Source of the DNA: Chitinimonas sp036961565
Lineage (GTDB): Bacteria > Pseudomonadota > Gammaproteobacteria > Burkholderiales > Chitinimonadaceae
DNA: 64,000 bases
Reading direction: 5' to 3'
Assembly: GCF_036961565.1 (NCBI RefSeq)
Contig: NZ_JBAMDD010000013.1
Location: 1 to 64,000, forward strand
The notes under the pieces: generated by a model
What the model was told of the DNA's origin: nothing
Database searches by the model: none
The model's input: only the letters and a program-made list of their open reading frames with translations
In this document: positions 15,314 through 23,884 of the stretch, piece after piece
Numbering within the stretch: the first letter of the stretch is position 1
How the letters are laid out: every line of letters starts with the position of its first letter
Translations under genes and position numbers: made by a program

Positions 15314-16819
15314 TCAATCTTCGCGCCGCATTTGCGGGAACAGAATCACGTCGCGTATGGAGGGAGCATCGGTCAGCAGCATGACCAGCCTATCTATGCC
15401 CACACCCAGCCCACCTGTGGGTGGCAGGCCGTGTTCCAGTGCGCGTATGTACTCGGCATCGTAGTGCATGGCCTCCTCGTCGCCAGCATCTTTCTGGCGT
15501 ACCTGGTCCAGGAAGCGTTCGGCCTGTTCTTCTGGGTCGTTCAGCTCGGAGAAGCCGTTGGCCAGTTCGCGGCCCACGGCGAACAGCTCAAAGCGCTCGG
15601 TGATGCCGGGGCGGGTGTCGGAGCCTCGGGCCAGCGGGGAGATTTCCACCGGGTAGTCAATGATGTAGGTCGGGTCCCACAGCTTCTGTTCGGTGGTCTC
15701 CTCGAACAGGCTGAACTGCAGGCCAGCCACGCCATTGGTGGCCACCAGCTTGCCACCCAGCTTTTCGATCTCGGCCTTGAGCCAGACGCGATCGTTCAAC
15801 TGTGCCTCGTTGTACTGGGGGTTGTACTTGAGGATGGCCTGCACCACGGTCAGGCGTTCGAAAGGCTTGGCCAGGTCGACGATCTTGCCCTGGTAGGTCA
15901 CGACGGTGTGGCCTATGACTTCGCGGGCAGCATGACGGATCATTGCCTCGGTCAGGTCCATCACACGGCGATAGTCGGCATAGGCTTCGTAGCTCTCCAG
16001 CATGGTGAACTCGGGGTTGTGCCGGGTGCTCATGCCTTCGTTACGGAAGTTGCGATTGATCTCGAACACCCGCTCCATGCCACCTACTACCAGGCGCTTC
16101 AGGTAGAGCTCGGGGGCAATGCGCAGGTACAGCGGCATGTCCAGCGCATTGTGGTGGGTGACGAAAGGCTTGGCTGCTGCACCGCCGGGTATGGGGTGCA
16201 TCATGGGGGTTTCGACTTCCAGATAGCCTTGATCGGCCATGAACTCGCGTATCTTCTGCACGATGCGCGAGCGCTTCATGAAGGTGTCGCGGCTTTGCTC
16301 GTTGGTGATCAGATCCAAGTAGCGCTGGCGGTACTTGGATTCCTGGTCGGTCATGCCGTGGAACTTCTCAGGCAAGGGGCGCAGGGCCTTGGTCAAGAGG
16401 CGTACCTCGGTCACCATCACGCTCAGCTCACCAGTCTTGGTCTTCATCAGCGTGCCTTGAGCACCGATGATGTCGCCCAGATCCCAGGTCTTGAACTGAG
16501 CCAGTACGGTTTCACCAACCTGATCCAGCGAGACATACAGCTGGATACGGCCGCTGCCGTCCTGAATGGTGGCGAAGGCTGCCTTGCCCATCACGCGCTT
16601 GAGCATCATGCGGCCCGCAACGGCGACTTCGATCTTGTCGGCGTCCAGGGCTTCCTTCTCTGCGCCGTCATGCTTGGCATGCAGATCGGCCGCCATGTGC
16701 TTGCGGTCGAAATCGTTCGGGAAGGCGGGGCCATGCTGGCGAATCTCGGCCAGTTTGGCACGGCGCTCAGCCATGAGCTGGTTGTCGTCTTGCGTGATGG
16801 GGCTTTGTTCTTCGGCCAT
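15314..16819 (-). CDS. lysS: Lysine--tRNA ligase (class II)
   Basis: Charges tRNA-Lys in the cytoplasm. The 501-residue protein has an N-terminal OB-fold anticodon-binding domain (AAFATIQDGSGRIQLYV, about residues 78-98) and a class II catalytic core: motif 1 around RYLDLITNEQSRDTF, motif 2 in FEINRNFRNEGMSTRHNPEFTMLE, and motif 3 in GLGVGIDRLVMLLTDAPSIRDVILFPQ near the C-terminus. Length fits bacterial LysRS. It follows prfB on the same strand with a 55-base gap, the usual prfB-lysS order, and is followed by a clear terminator. Confidence 0.98.
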   Translation of the reverse strand: MAEEQSPITQDDNQLMAERRAKLAEIRQHGPAFPNDFDRKHMAADLHAKHDGAEKEALDADKIEVAVAGRMMLKRVMGKAAFATIQDGSGRIQLYVSLDQVGETVLAQFKTWDLGDIIGAQGTLMKTKTGELSVMVTEVRLLTKALRPLPEKFHGMTDQESKYRQRYLDLITNEQSRDTFMKRSRIVQKIREFMADQGYLEVETPMMHPIPGGAAAKPFVTHHNALDMPLYLRIAPELYLKRLVVGGMERVFEINRNFRNEGMSTRHNPEFTMLESYEAYADYRRVMDLTEAMIRHAAREVIGHTVVTYQGKIVDLAKPFERLTVVQAILKYNPQYNEAQLNDRVWLKAEIEKLGGKLVATNGVAGLQFSLFEETTEQKLWDPTYIIDYPVEISPLARGSDTRPGITERFELFAVGRELANGFSELNDPEEQAERFLDQVRQKDAGDEEAMHYDAEYIRALEHGLPPTGGLGVGIDRLVMLLTDAPSIRDVILFPQMRRED

Positions 16820-16874
16820 GGTCTGCTCTTAACTCTCTGATTTGCTTTGAATCCGGGAAGCGTAGCCTGGGGGC

Positions 16875-17979
16875 TTAAACACCCTGCTTGAGGCTGGCTT
16901 CGATAAAGATATCCAGGTCGCCGTCCATCACGCCCTTGACGTTGCCGACCTCGACGCTGGTGCGCAGATCCTTGACGCGGCTCTGGTCGAACACATAGGA
17001 GCGAATCTGGTGGCCCCAGCCTATGTCGGACTTGCCGGCTTCCAGCGACTGCTGGGCTTCCATGCGTTTGCGCAGTTCGGCCTCGTACAACTTGGCGCGC
17101 AGCATCTGCATGGCTTCGTCCTTGTTGCGGTGCTGCGAGCGGTCGTTCTGGCACTGCACCACGATACCGGTGGGATTGTGCGTGATACGGACGGCAGAGT
17201 CGGTCTTGTTGATGTGCTGACCACCGGCACCTGAAGCGCGATAGGTGTCGATACGCAAGTCGGCCGGATTGATCTCGATCTCGATGGTGTCGTCGACCTC
17301 GGGGTAGACGAAGACCGACGAGAAGGAGGTGTGGCGGCGGGCATTGGAATCGAAGGGCGAAACACGCACCAGGCGATGCACGCCGGTTTCGGTACGCATG
17401 AAGCCGTAGGCGTATTCGCCACTGAGCTTGAGAGTGCAGCTCTGTATGCCGGCCACTTCGCCTTCGGACTCTTCCATCACTTCGACGGTAAAGCCCTTGC
17501 GTTCGCCATAGCGCAGATACATGCGCATCAGCATGCCGGCCCAATCCTGCGCTTCGGTGCCACCGGCGCCCGACTGGATATCGATAAAGCAGGCGTTGGG
17601 GTCCATCGGATTGCTGAACATGCGGCGGAATTCGAGATCAGCGATCTTCTTCTCGGCTGCATCCAGGTCGCTGGCGACGGCTTCGATCGTGTCCCAATCT
17701 GATTCGGGCTTGGCCATGTCGAACAGATCGCGGCTGTCTGACGTGGTCTGGGCGATCTCGTCCAGCACCAGCACCACGGCCTCCAGCAGTTTTTTCTCCT
17801 TGCCTATCTCCTGTGCCCGCTTGGGGTCATTCCACAGTTCCGGGTCTTCGGAGAGGCGGCTTACTTCTTCCAGCCGGTCTTTTTTGCCAGGGTAGTCAAA
17901 GATACCTCCGAAGCTCGTCGCCACGGGCGGCAAGGTCGGCAATGCTGTTCTCGATCTGATTGAGGCGTTCGGCTTCCAT
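16875..17979 (-). CDS. prfB: Peptide chain release factor 2, made through programmed +1 frameshift
   Basis: RF2 recognises UGA/UAA stop codons and releases the finished peptide. The first 27 residues (MEAERLNQIENSIADLAARGDELRRYL, here shown only as the start MEAERLNQ and end DELRRYL) are in one frame to a UGA at 17896-17898; a +1 shift at CTT-T-GAC joins them to 16875-17897, giving about 367 residues. The body contains the GGQ hydrolysis motif (SGAGGQHINKTDSAVR) and an SPF-type recognition motif (VSPFDS). Length is as in E. coli RF2. lysS follows downstream. Confidence 0.96.
17895..17910 (-). promoter_or_regulatory. prfB programmed frameshift site
   Basis: On the minus strand, the internal Shine-Dalgarno-like CGGAGG (17905-17910) is followed by TAT CTT TGA C. 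This is the classical RF2 autoregulatory slippery site: when RF2 is scarce the ribosome pauses at UGA and slips +1 at CUU. All key elements (SD-like box, CUU, UGA, following C) are present. Confidence 0.93.
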
Positions 17980-18150
17980 GGCGGGCTCGGCTGTATTGCT
18001 TGGGAAACCGACAATTATACCCGAGCTTGATGGGGTGATGGGGGGAAGGGAGGCTGGCATGTGCCTGCCTGGCGAATCAAGCCGTGCCTGGGTACTGTCG
18101 CGGCAGGTTTTGCTGTTTGTGTCAGGTCGGCGCTGCCTGTACGCGCTCCG

Positions 18151-18187
18151 CCGCCTCCTGCCTAGCACCTGGCTAGGCAGGAGGCGG
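18151..18187. repeat. Perfect 16-base inverted repeat between prfB and the beta-helix gene
   Basis: CCGCCTCCTGCCTAGC (18151-18166) and its exact complement (18172-18187) are separated by the five bases ACCTG. The hairpin is very stable but no T-tract follows on either strand. It sits 117 bases beyond the stop of the minus-strand beta-helix gene and about 170 bases before the prfB start. It may be a factor-dependent terminator or a REP-like element. Confidence 0.7.
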
Positions 18188-18303
18188 GTAGGGTGGCTTG
18201 ATTTCACTTATCTGCTGTGATTGCTACCAGCTCATTCGGTCGCTGTTGCGGCGGGGGGAGTGGCCCGGCACCTTGCCTGCGTGCTGGACCACCCGGGTTG
18301 GCT

Positions 18304-19656
18304 TCAGGGCTGGCAGGGCAGGGGAGCGCCGGACTCGAAAAAGCTGTCTATGGCGCCCAGCTCCGACGGTGTGTGGCTGCGTTGGCAAAGGTCATACGCC
18401 GGATTGGCGCGTGCCGGGGCCTGGCCTAGCAGCGGGGAATCCGGCCTGGGCATGTAGTTGGCTGGTTGATTGCCCGCCGGGTTGTACAGGCGTGGATCGG
18501 CATTGATGTCACCTGCGTGGTTGCCACCATGGACACCTGTACCACCAAACCAGTTGTTGTAGGCGAAAGTGGCGCCCAGCGTGCCGCTGAAGTTGGTCAG
18601 CGGCGCTGCGGGGTTGCCTTGGCGGAAGACGTTGTGGTGGATATATAGGCCCTGGTGGCCGCCCTCGCTGTCGAGATGGAACAGGGCCTGGCTGGTATGG
18701 CAGGCAAAGGTGTTCTGTACGATTTCGGAATCCACCATGGGCCTGCTCGGTTCCTCGCCATTCCAGGCCGAGAGGCAGCGGCGCCGTTGCCCGGTGACTA
18801 GATTGTTGACCAGGCGATTATTGCGGAACTGGATGGGGTCGGTGGCGGTTTCATTCGCCAGGGAAATACCCATGGCAGCCATGCCATCACGGTAGTGCGC
18901 AGGGTCGTTCAGGCTGTAGATATGGTTGCCTTCGATCAAGCTGTCGCTGAGGTTGTTGAGGTAGAGATCGACCGAAAAGTTGTCATGCAAGGTGTTGCGT
19001 ATCACTTGATGGAAACGGCCATAGGCACCGATGCCTTCGCCCCAGTTTTGATAGATATTGTTACCTTGAATCAGATCACCTTCATCGGACATATTGAGCA
19101 CGGATGGCCAACCGCCACTGGCATCGACATGCTGGTTTTTGCGCACATTGTGGTACAGGGTATTGTTCAGCACCGTAAAGTGGTGAGCGCCATTGAAGGG
19201 GTAGATCGCCCCTTTGTAGCAGTCATGTATGGTATTGCCCTCAAAGCGCAGATAGCTGCCGCCATCGACACTGATGCAGCTGCCTTTGGCCTTGCGCAGG
19301 GTGAGGTTGTGGAACTCCAGCCAGGCACCCTGGATGTACAGCAGCTTGCCGTCGGGCGCGCCTGCGCTGCCATCGATGACCGGGGTCTCGCCGGGATAGG
19401 CGCGTACCTTGATGGGTTGGCTGGCGCTGCCGCTGTTGTAGAAGCCAGCATGCTGGGTGGGATAGTAGTCGCCGCCCCGCACCCAGATGGTGTCTCCCAT
19501 CCTGGCCTTGCTGGCGGCCTTGCGTAGCGTGGCATAGGGGCGCTCCTGCGAGCCGTCGATACTGCTGTCGTTGCCATTGGTGGCAACGTAGTAATCGCGC
19601 GCAGCAGCTTGGGTTAGCGCCAGCAGCAGAACAGGGTAAAGCAGTGATTTGGACAT
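18304..19656 (-). CDS. Secreted right-handed parallel beta-helix protein
   Basis: 450 residues with a signal peptide (MSKSLLYPVLLLALTQAAA) followed by DYYVATNGNDSSIDGSQERPYATLRKA, the start typical of secreted polysaccharide lyase-like beta-helix proteins (DUF1565). Repeated coils follow with Asn-rich turns (LRFEGNTIHDC, FTVLNNTLYHN, LIQGNNIYQNW, IRNTLHDN, LIEGNHIYS, IQFRNNRLVNNL). It resembles chondroitinase/pectate-lyase-type proteins, but catalytic residues cannot be assigned. It is the first gene beyond the signalling cluster, 107 bases after the HD-GYP gene, and may be a regulated target or simply a neighbour. Confidence 0.85.
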   Translation of the reverse strand: MSKSLLYPVLLLALTQAAARDYYVATNGNDSSIDGSQERPYATLRKAASKARMGDTIWVRGGDYYPTQHAGFYNSGSASQPIKVRAYPGETPVIDGSAGAPDGKLLYIQGAWLEFHNLTLRKAKGSCISVDGGSYLRFEGNTIHDCYKGAIYPFNGAHHFTVLNNTLYHNVRKNQHVDASGGWPSVLNMSDEGDLIQGNNIYQNWGEGIGAYGRFHQVIRNTLHDNFSVDLYLNNLSDSLIEGNHIYSLNDPAHYRDGMAAMGISLANETATDPIQFRNNRLVNNLVTGQRRRCLSAWNGEEPSRPMVDSEIVQNTFACHTSQALFHLDSEGGHQGLYIHHNVFRQGNPAAPLTNFSGTLGATFAYNNWFGGTGVHGGNHAGDINADPRLYNPAGNQPANYMPRPDSPLLGQAPARANPAYDLCQRSHTPSELGAIDSFFESGAPLPCQP

Positions 19657-19763
19657 ATGCTTTCCTTTCCAGGTAGGGGAAAGGTCAGCCTAGTCCTGTC
19701 AGTGCACACCGGCTATGTGAGGATTGACACTGTAGTGGATGAAGGGCTGGCGGGCTTGCTCGG

Positions 19764-20882
19764 TCAGCCTGTGGTGTCGGGGGTGGTTTCCTCATCGCGG
19801 AAGCGATTGGCTATGGTCAGGAATTCTGACTCTATGCTCAGGAAGGTGTCGAGTATGTCGGGGTCGAAATGCGTGCCGCGACCCTCTGTCATCAGGGCCA
19901 CTGCTTTCTCGTGCGAAAAAGCGGGCTTGTAAACCCGCTTGGAGATCAGGGCATCATAGACATCGGCTACGGCCATCAGCCTGGCTGCAACAGGGATGGC
20001 GTCGCCCTTGAGGCCCTCGGGATAGCCGGAGCCATCCCATTTTTCTTGATGGTAATGGGCGATTTCCCGCGCAAAGGTCAGAAAGCTGTTGCTGCCCCCC
20101 AGGTGCTTTTCTACCTGCAAGATGGCGTCGCGGCCATAGACGGTATGTAGCTTCATGATCTCCCATTCTTCCGGGTCCAGTTTGCCGGGCTTGAGCAGAA
20201 TGCGATCGGGCACCCCGACCTTGCCGATATCATGGAGCGGGGCGGACTTGTACAGCAGCTCGATATTCTCGTCGGTCAGCACCTGGTTGAAGCGGGGCAG
20301 CGGTTGAAGCGCTCGGGCTAGCGCTGCGACGTAGTTCTGGGTGCGGCGGATATGGTTGCCGGTTTCGTTGTCACGGGTTTCTGCCAGGCTGGCCATGGCC
20401 AGGATGGTGGCGTCCTGCATCTGCACCAGCTGGCGTGTGCGCTCCATCACCAGGTGTTCCAGATAATCATTCTGGTCACGCAGAAACTGCTGGGCGCTCT
20501 TGAGTGTAAGGTGGGTCTTGACCCGTGCCAGCACGATGGGCGGGCTGATCGGCTTGACGATGTAATCGACGGCGCCCATGCGCAGGCCCAACTCCTCATC
20601 CTCCACCTGGCTCTTGGCAGTGAGGAAAATGACCGGGATGTCAGCTGTAGCCGGGTTCTGCTTGAGCCGCCGGGTGGTTTCGTAGCCATCCATCTCCGGC
20701 ATCATCACATCCATCAGGATCAGATCGGGCCGGGGGGCGGTGGCGGCGATCTCCAGCGCCTTGAAGCCATTGATGGCGACCTTGGTACGGTATTGATCGC
20801 GCAGCAGGGCAGATAGCAGCTGGATATTGTCAGGCGTGTCGTCAACGATAAGCACGGTCTGCTTGTCTATGGGCTCGATCAT
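19764..20882 (-). CDS. Response regulator with HD-GYP domain (cyclic di-GMP phosphodiesterase type)
   Basis: 372 residues. The receiver domain (residues about 8-125) has the acidic pair in VLIVDDTPDN, the phospho-acceptor Asp in LILMDVMMPEMDG and Lys in IVKPI. The HD-GYP domain (about residues 160-350) has the metal motif PLHDIGKVGVPDRILLKPGKL, HYHQEKWDGSGYPEGLKG with GYP, and the AVADVYDAL segment. This class hydrolyses cyclic di-GMP. It is the last of six signalling genes on this strand and the only one with a recognisable output domain, so it is the probable end point of the phosphorelay. It begins 83 bases after the upstream hybrid kinase. Confidence 0.95.
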   Translation of the reverse strand: MIEPIDKQTVLIVDDTPDNIQLLSALLRDQYRTKVAINGFKALEIAATAPRPDLILMDVMMPEMDGYETTRRLKQNPATADIPVIFLTAKSQVEDEELGLRMGAVDYIVKPISPPIVLARVKTHLTLKSAQQFLRDQNDYLEHLVMERTRQLVQMQDATILAMASLAETRDNETGNHIRRTQNYVAALARALQPLPRFNQVLTDENIELLYKSAPLHDIGKVGVPDRILLKPGKLDPEEWEIMKLHTVYGRDAILQVEKHLGGSNSFLTFAREIAHYHQEKWDGSGYPEGLKGDAIPVAARLMAVADVYDALISKRVYKPAFSHEKAVALMTEGRGTHFDPDILDTFLSIESEFLTIANRFRDEETTPDTTG

Positions 20883-20965
20883 TGCCTTGTTTCCTCCCGG
20901 CCTTGGCGGCGCTCTACCAGCTTAGGTGGCTGGCTCGGCGCCGGAGACCGTTGCGTTTGTATGCA

Positions 20966-23884
20966 CTATTGCGCTTCCAGCAAGGCCAGTACGGTGTCGT
21001 AGTCGTACTGGCGTATCTGTCTTTCGACTTTTTGCAGTATGGCATCTGGCAATGCCTGTACCAGCACATCGCGATGTTGGTCGAAATAATCGAGTGCCTC
21101 ACCATCCTGGGCGCGCAGCAAGGTGACCAGGCCCGCCAGCGTATCGGCGGTGGTGGCAATGGCAGGTGCCGTTGGGCAGTACTGCACCAGGCCATCGAGC
21201 AGCGCAGTCAGTGCCAGTTCCAGCGGCGCCAACTGGCTGTCGGCCGGTGTGGGGCGGCCTTCCTGCAGTTGTTCTTCCAGATCACCCGCCAGCGCCTGTA
21301 TCTGCACGGCGCCTATCAGGCCGGCAACACTTTTCAGCGTGTGGGCGAGTCGTCGGGCTGTGGCGCGGTCGTTGCGCAAGGCGGCGCGCATACGCTCCAT
21401 CACGCCGGCCTGTTCCTGCGAGAATCGATCCAGCAAGGCCAGGTACAGGGCCTTGTCGCCCAGCGTGCGGGCAAGGCCGCTTTCGACGTTGAGTCCATCG
21501 AGTTGCGGCAGCTCACTGGTTGATTGAGGGACCGCCGCTTGCGCTGTGCGTGGGCGCAGGCTGGTCCAATGGGTGACTGTGTCGAACAGGCTCTGCGGGG
21601 TGATGGGTTTGGCCAGGTGGCCGTTCATGCCCGAATCAAGGCAGCGCTGTTTCTCCTCCTGCATGGCATGGGCTGTCATGGCCACCACAGGCAGGTCGGC
21701 AAAACGCGGCTCGGCCCGTATGGCACGGATGGTGGCATAGCCATCCATGATGGGCATCTGCACATCCAGTAGGACCAGATCGTAGAGCGGCCGGTCTGCT
21801 TGCAGCAGCAGGTCCAGTGCCTCGCGGCCGTTGCCAGCCACTTCTACCACCACGCCTGCAGCCTGCAACAGCTCAACGACAATCTGCTGGTTGATTTCGT
21901 TATCTTCGACCAGGAGTACCGATACCCCATTGAACTTGGGTAGCACAGAGACTGCCGGGCTGGCGTAATCCGATGCCGGTGCGGGTGCTGACGATGGCTT
22001 GAGCCTGACCGTGAAGCGGAAACTGGAACCCTTGCCGGGCGTACTTTGCACCCCTATCTGCCCCCCCATCATCTCAACCAGCCGGCGGGCGATGCTGAGG
22101 CCCAGGCCGGTGCCGCCGAACCTGCGGGTGGTGGAGCCATCGGCCTGGGTAAAGGCCTGGAACAGGCGGCCTGCCTGCTCTGAACTCATGCCTATGCCGG
22201 TATCGGCAACCTCGAATGCCAGTACCAGGTCTTCGCCTACGGTGCGCTCTAGCTTGGCAGCCAGGCGGATACTGCCGTGCTCGGTGAACTTGACGGCATT
22301 GTTGGTCAGATTGATCAGTACCTGGCCCAGGCGCAACGGGTCGCCATTGAGATGGCGGGGCAGATCGGCCGGGATATCCAGCAGGTATTCCAGGCCTTTA
22401 TCCTCGGCACGGCCGCCGGTGACGGCGGCGACATTGGCCAGAACTTCGTCCAGATCGAAATCCACTGACTCGATATCGAGCTTGCCGGCCTCTATCTTGG
22501 AGAAGTCGAGTATGTCGTTGATGATGCCCAGAAGCGACACCCCGGCGGTATGGATTTTCTCGACGTAGTCGCGCTGCTTGGGCGAGAGCGGTGTCTTGAG
22601 CGCCAGATGCGCCATGCCGATGATGGCATTCATGGGTGTGCGTATCTCATGGCTCATATTGGCCAGGAACATCGATTTGGCGCGGGTGGCTTCCTCGGCA
22701 TGCCGCAGGCCCGCCTCTGCTTCGCGCAGCTCGCTCTTGATACTGAGCAGCTTGAGGCGCGTGCGCGTGGCTTGGTCCTGCGCACGCTCGTACAGGCTGT
22801 GATGGCGCTTGTAGTCGCGCAGGGCGGCTTGCCAGTCACCGCGTGCGGTATGGATATCCGACAATTCCAGGCAGGCCCGCATGGGCATGAATACATAGCC
22901 CAGGTCACCTGTCTCGTCTATGGCACGGTTCAGGTCAACGATGGCCTCATCCTGCCTGCCACGTAGGTGGTGTATATGGCCGCTGGCCCACCAGGTGTAG
23001 GGTCGGAGATGTCTTTCCTCGTACAGCGTCATCTCGTCCAGAGCGCGCTGGCTCAAGGCCTCGGCCTGATCGAGCAAACCCCGTTCCGCCAGGGTGTAGG
23101 CGGCTACCGCGTGGAAGAAACCCCGGTTGGATGGCGCGGAGTTGGCAATGTCCGGATGGTCATCGAGGAACTCTTCGAGCACGGCATAGGCCGCTTCGCT
23201 GTTGTCGCGCGAGAGTTTGCACAGCGCCAGGATCAGGCTGACGAAGGGCCGCAGCCAGCGTTCTTCCGTGTGCATGGCCAATTCCTGGGCCTGCTGCAGC
23301 ATGGTTTCGCCGTCTTCGGCATTGCCGCAGACATAGAACAGCTCTCCGATATTGCAGGTGATCTGTGCTTCACGCGCTCTCAATCCCAGTGAACGGGCGG
23401 CTTCCAGTGCGCTATAGAAATGGCGCAGCGCTTCATCGGTCAGGCCGTACTCCTGCGCCAGGATGCCCAGGGTGTTCAGCAGCAAGACGCTGCTCATGCT
23501 GGGCGTGTTGGGCAGGAAGGGAACGACGTATTCCTGCGCGAAGCGATAGCCTTCCTCGATGCGACCCTGCACCCGCGCCACAGCCAGCATGCCAAAAGCG
23601 CTCAGCAACTGCCCTTCGGGGTCGTTGAGGCTGGTAAACGTGTCATGCAGTTGGCGAAACACCGCTTCGGTATGCTCGTTGCGATCATCGAAATAATCGC
23701 TGAGCGATTGAATCAGGGCGCCATAAAGGGATTGCAGCGGCGGTTGCTCCAGGCTGCCGGCCGCTATCATCTGCTGGCCCAGCGCACGTGTCTGCTGGGG
23801 CTGGTCTCGCATCAGCCCCAGTGCGTGCTCAAAATCCTGGCGCCAGTTGCCAGTAGTCCAGGAGAGATCGACTTGGTCGGTCAT
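20966..23884 (-). CDS. TPR-containing hybrid histidine kinase with receiver and HPt
   Basis: 972 residues, no membrane segment, so cytoplasmic. Residues about 1-380 are helical repeats of TPR type (for example LNTLGILAQEYGLTDEALRHFYSALEAA). Then HisKA with the phospho-His in MSHEIRTPMN (about residue 412), HATPase (NAVKFTE, DTGIGM, GGTGLGLSI; to about 640), a receiver (VLLVEDNE, LLDVQMPIMDG; about 665-790), an HPt with HTLKSVAGLIGA (about 810-900), and a tail ending in the RQYDYD motif. The start overlaps the stop of the MASE1 kinase by four bases (ATGA). The transmitter is nearly identical to that of its neighbour. Confidence 0.95.
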   Translation of the reverse strand: MTDQVDLSWTTGNWRQDFEHALGLMRDQPQQTRALGQQMIAAGSLEQPPLQSLYGALIQSLSDYFDDRNEHTEAVFRQLHDTFTSLNDPEGQLLSAFGMLAVARVQGRIEEGYRFAQEYVVPFLPNTPSMSSVLLLNTLGILAQEYGLTDEALRHFYSALEAARSLGLRAREAQITCNIGELFYVCGNAEDGETMLQQAQELAMHTEERWLRPFVSLILALCKLSRDNSEAAYAVLEEFLDDHPDIANSAPSNRGFFHAVAAYTLAERGLLDQAEALSQRALDEMTLYEERHLRPYTWWASGHIHHLRGRQDEAIVDLNRAIDETGDLGYVFMPMRACLELSDIHTARGDWQAALRDYKRHHSLYERAQDQATRTRLKLLSIKSELREAEAGLRHAEEATRAKSMFLANMSHEIRTPMNAIIGMAHLALKTPLSPKQRDYVEKIHTAGVSLLGIINDILDFSKIEAGKLDIESVDFDLDEVLANVAAVTGGRAEDKGLEYLLDIPADLPRHLNGDPLRLGQVLINLTNNAVKFTEHGSIRLAAKLERTVGEDLVLAFEVADTGIGMSSEQAGRLFQAFTQADGSTTRRFGGTGLGLSIARRLVEMMGGQIGVQSTPGKGSSFRFTVRLKPSSAPAPASDYASPAVSVLPKFNGVSVLLVEDNEINQQIVVELLQAAGVVVEVAGNGREALDLLLQADRPLYDLVLLDVQMPIMDGYATIRAIRAEPRFADLPVVAMTAHAMQEEKQRCLDSGMNGHLAKPITPQSLFDTVTHWTSLRPRTAQAAVPQSTSELPQLDGLNVESGLARTLGDKALYLALLDRFSQEQAGVMERMRAALRNDRATARRLAHTLKSVAGLIGAVQIQALAGDLEEQLQEGRPTPADSQLAPLELALTALLDGLVQYCPTAPAIATTADTLAGLVTLLRAQDGEALDYFDQHRDVLVQALPDAILQKVERQIRQYDYDTVLALLEAQ

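Noticed and set aside
15245..16840. Long plus-strand open frame of 531 codons
   Set aside because: It is the antisense shadow of lysS, which has full class II synthetase motifs on the minus strand; the plus-strand translation shows no domain and is His/Gly/Val-rich as such shadows are.
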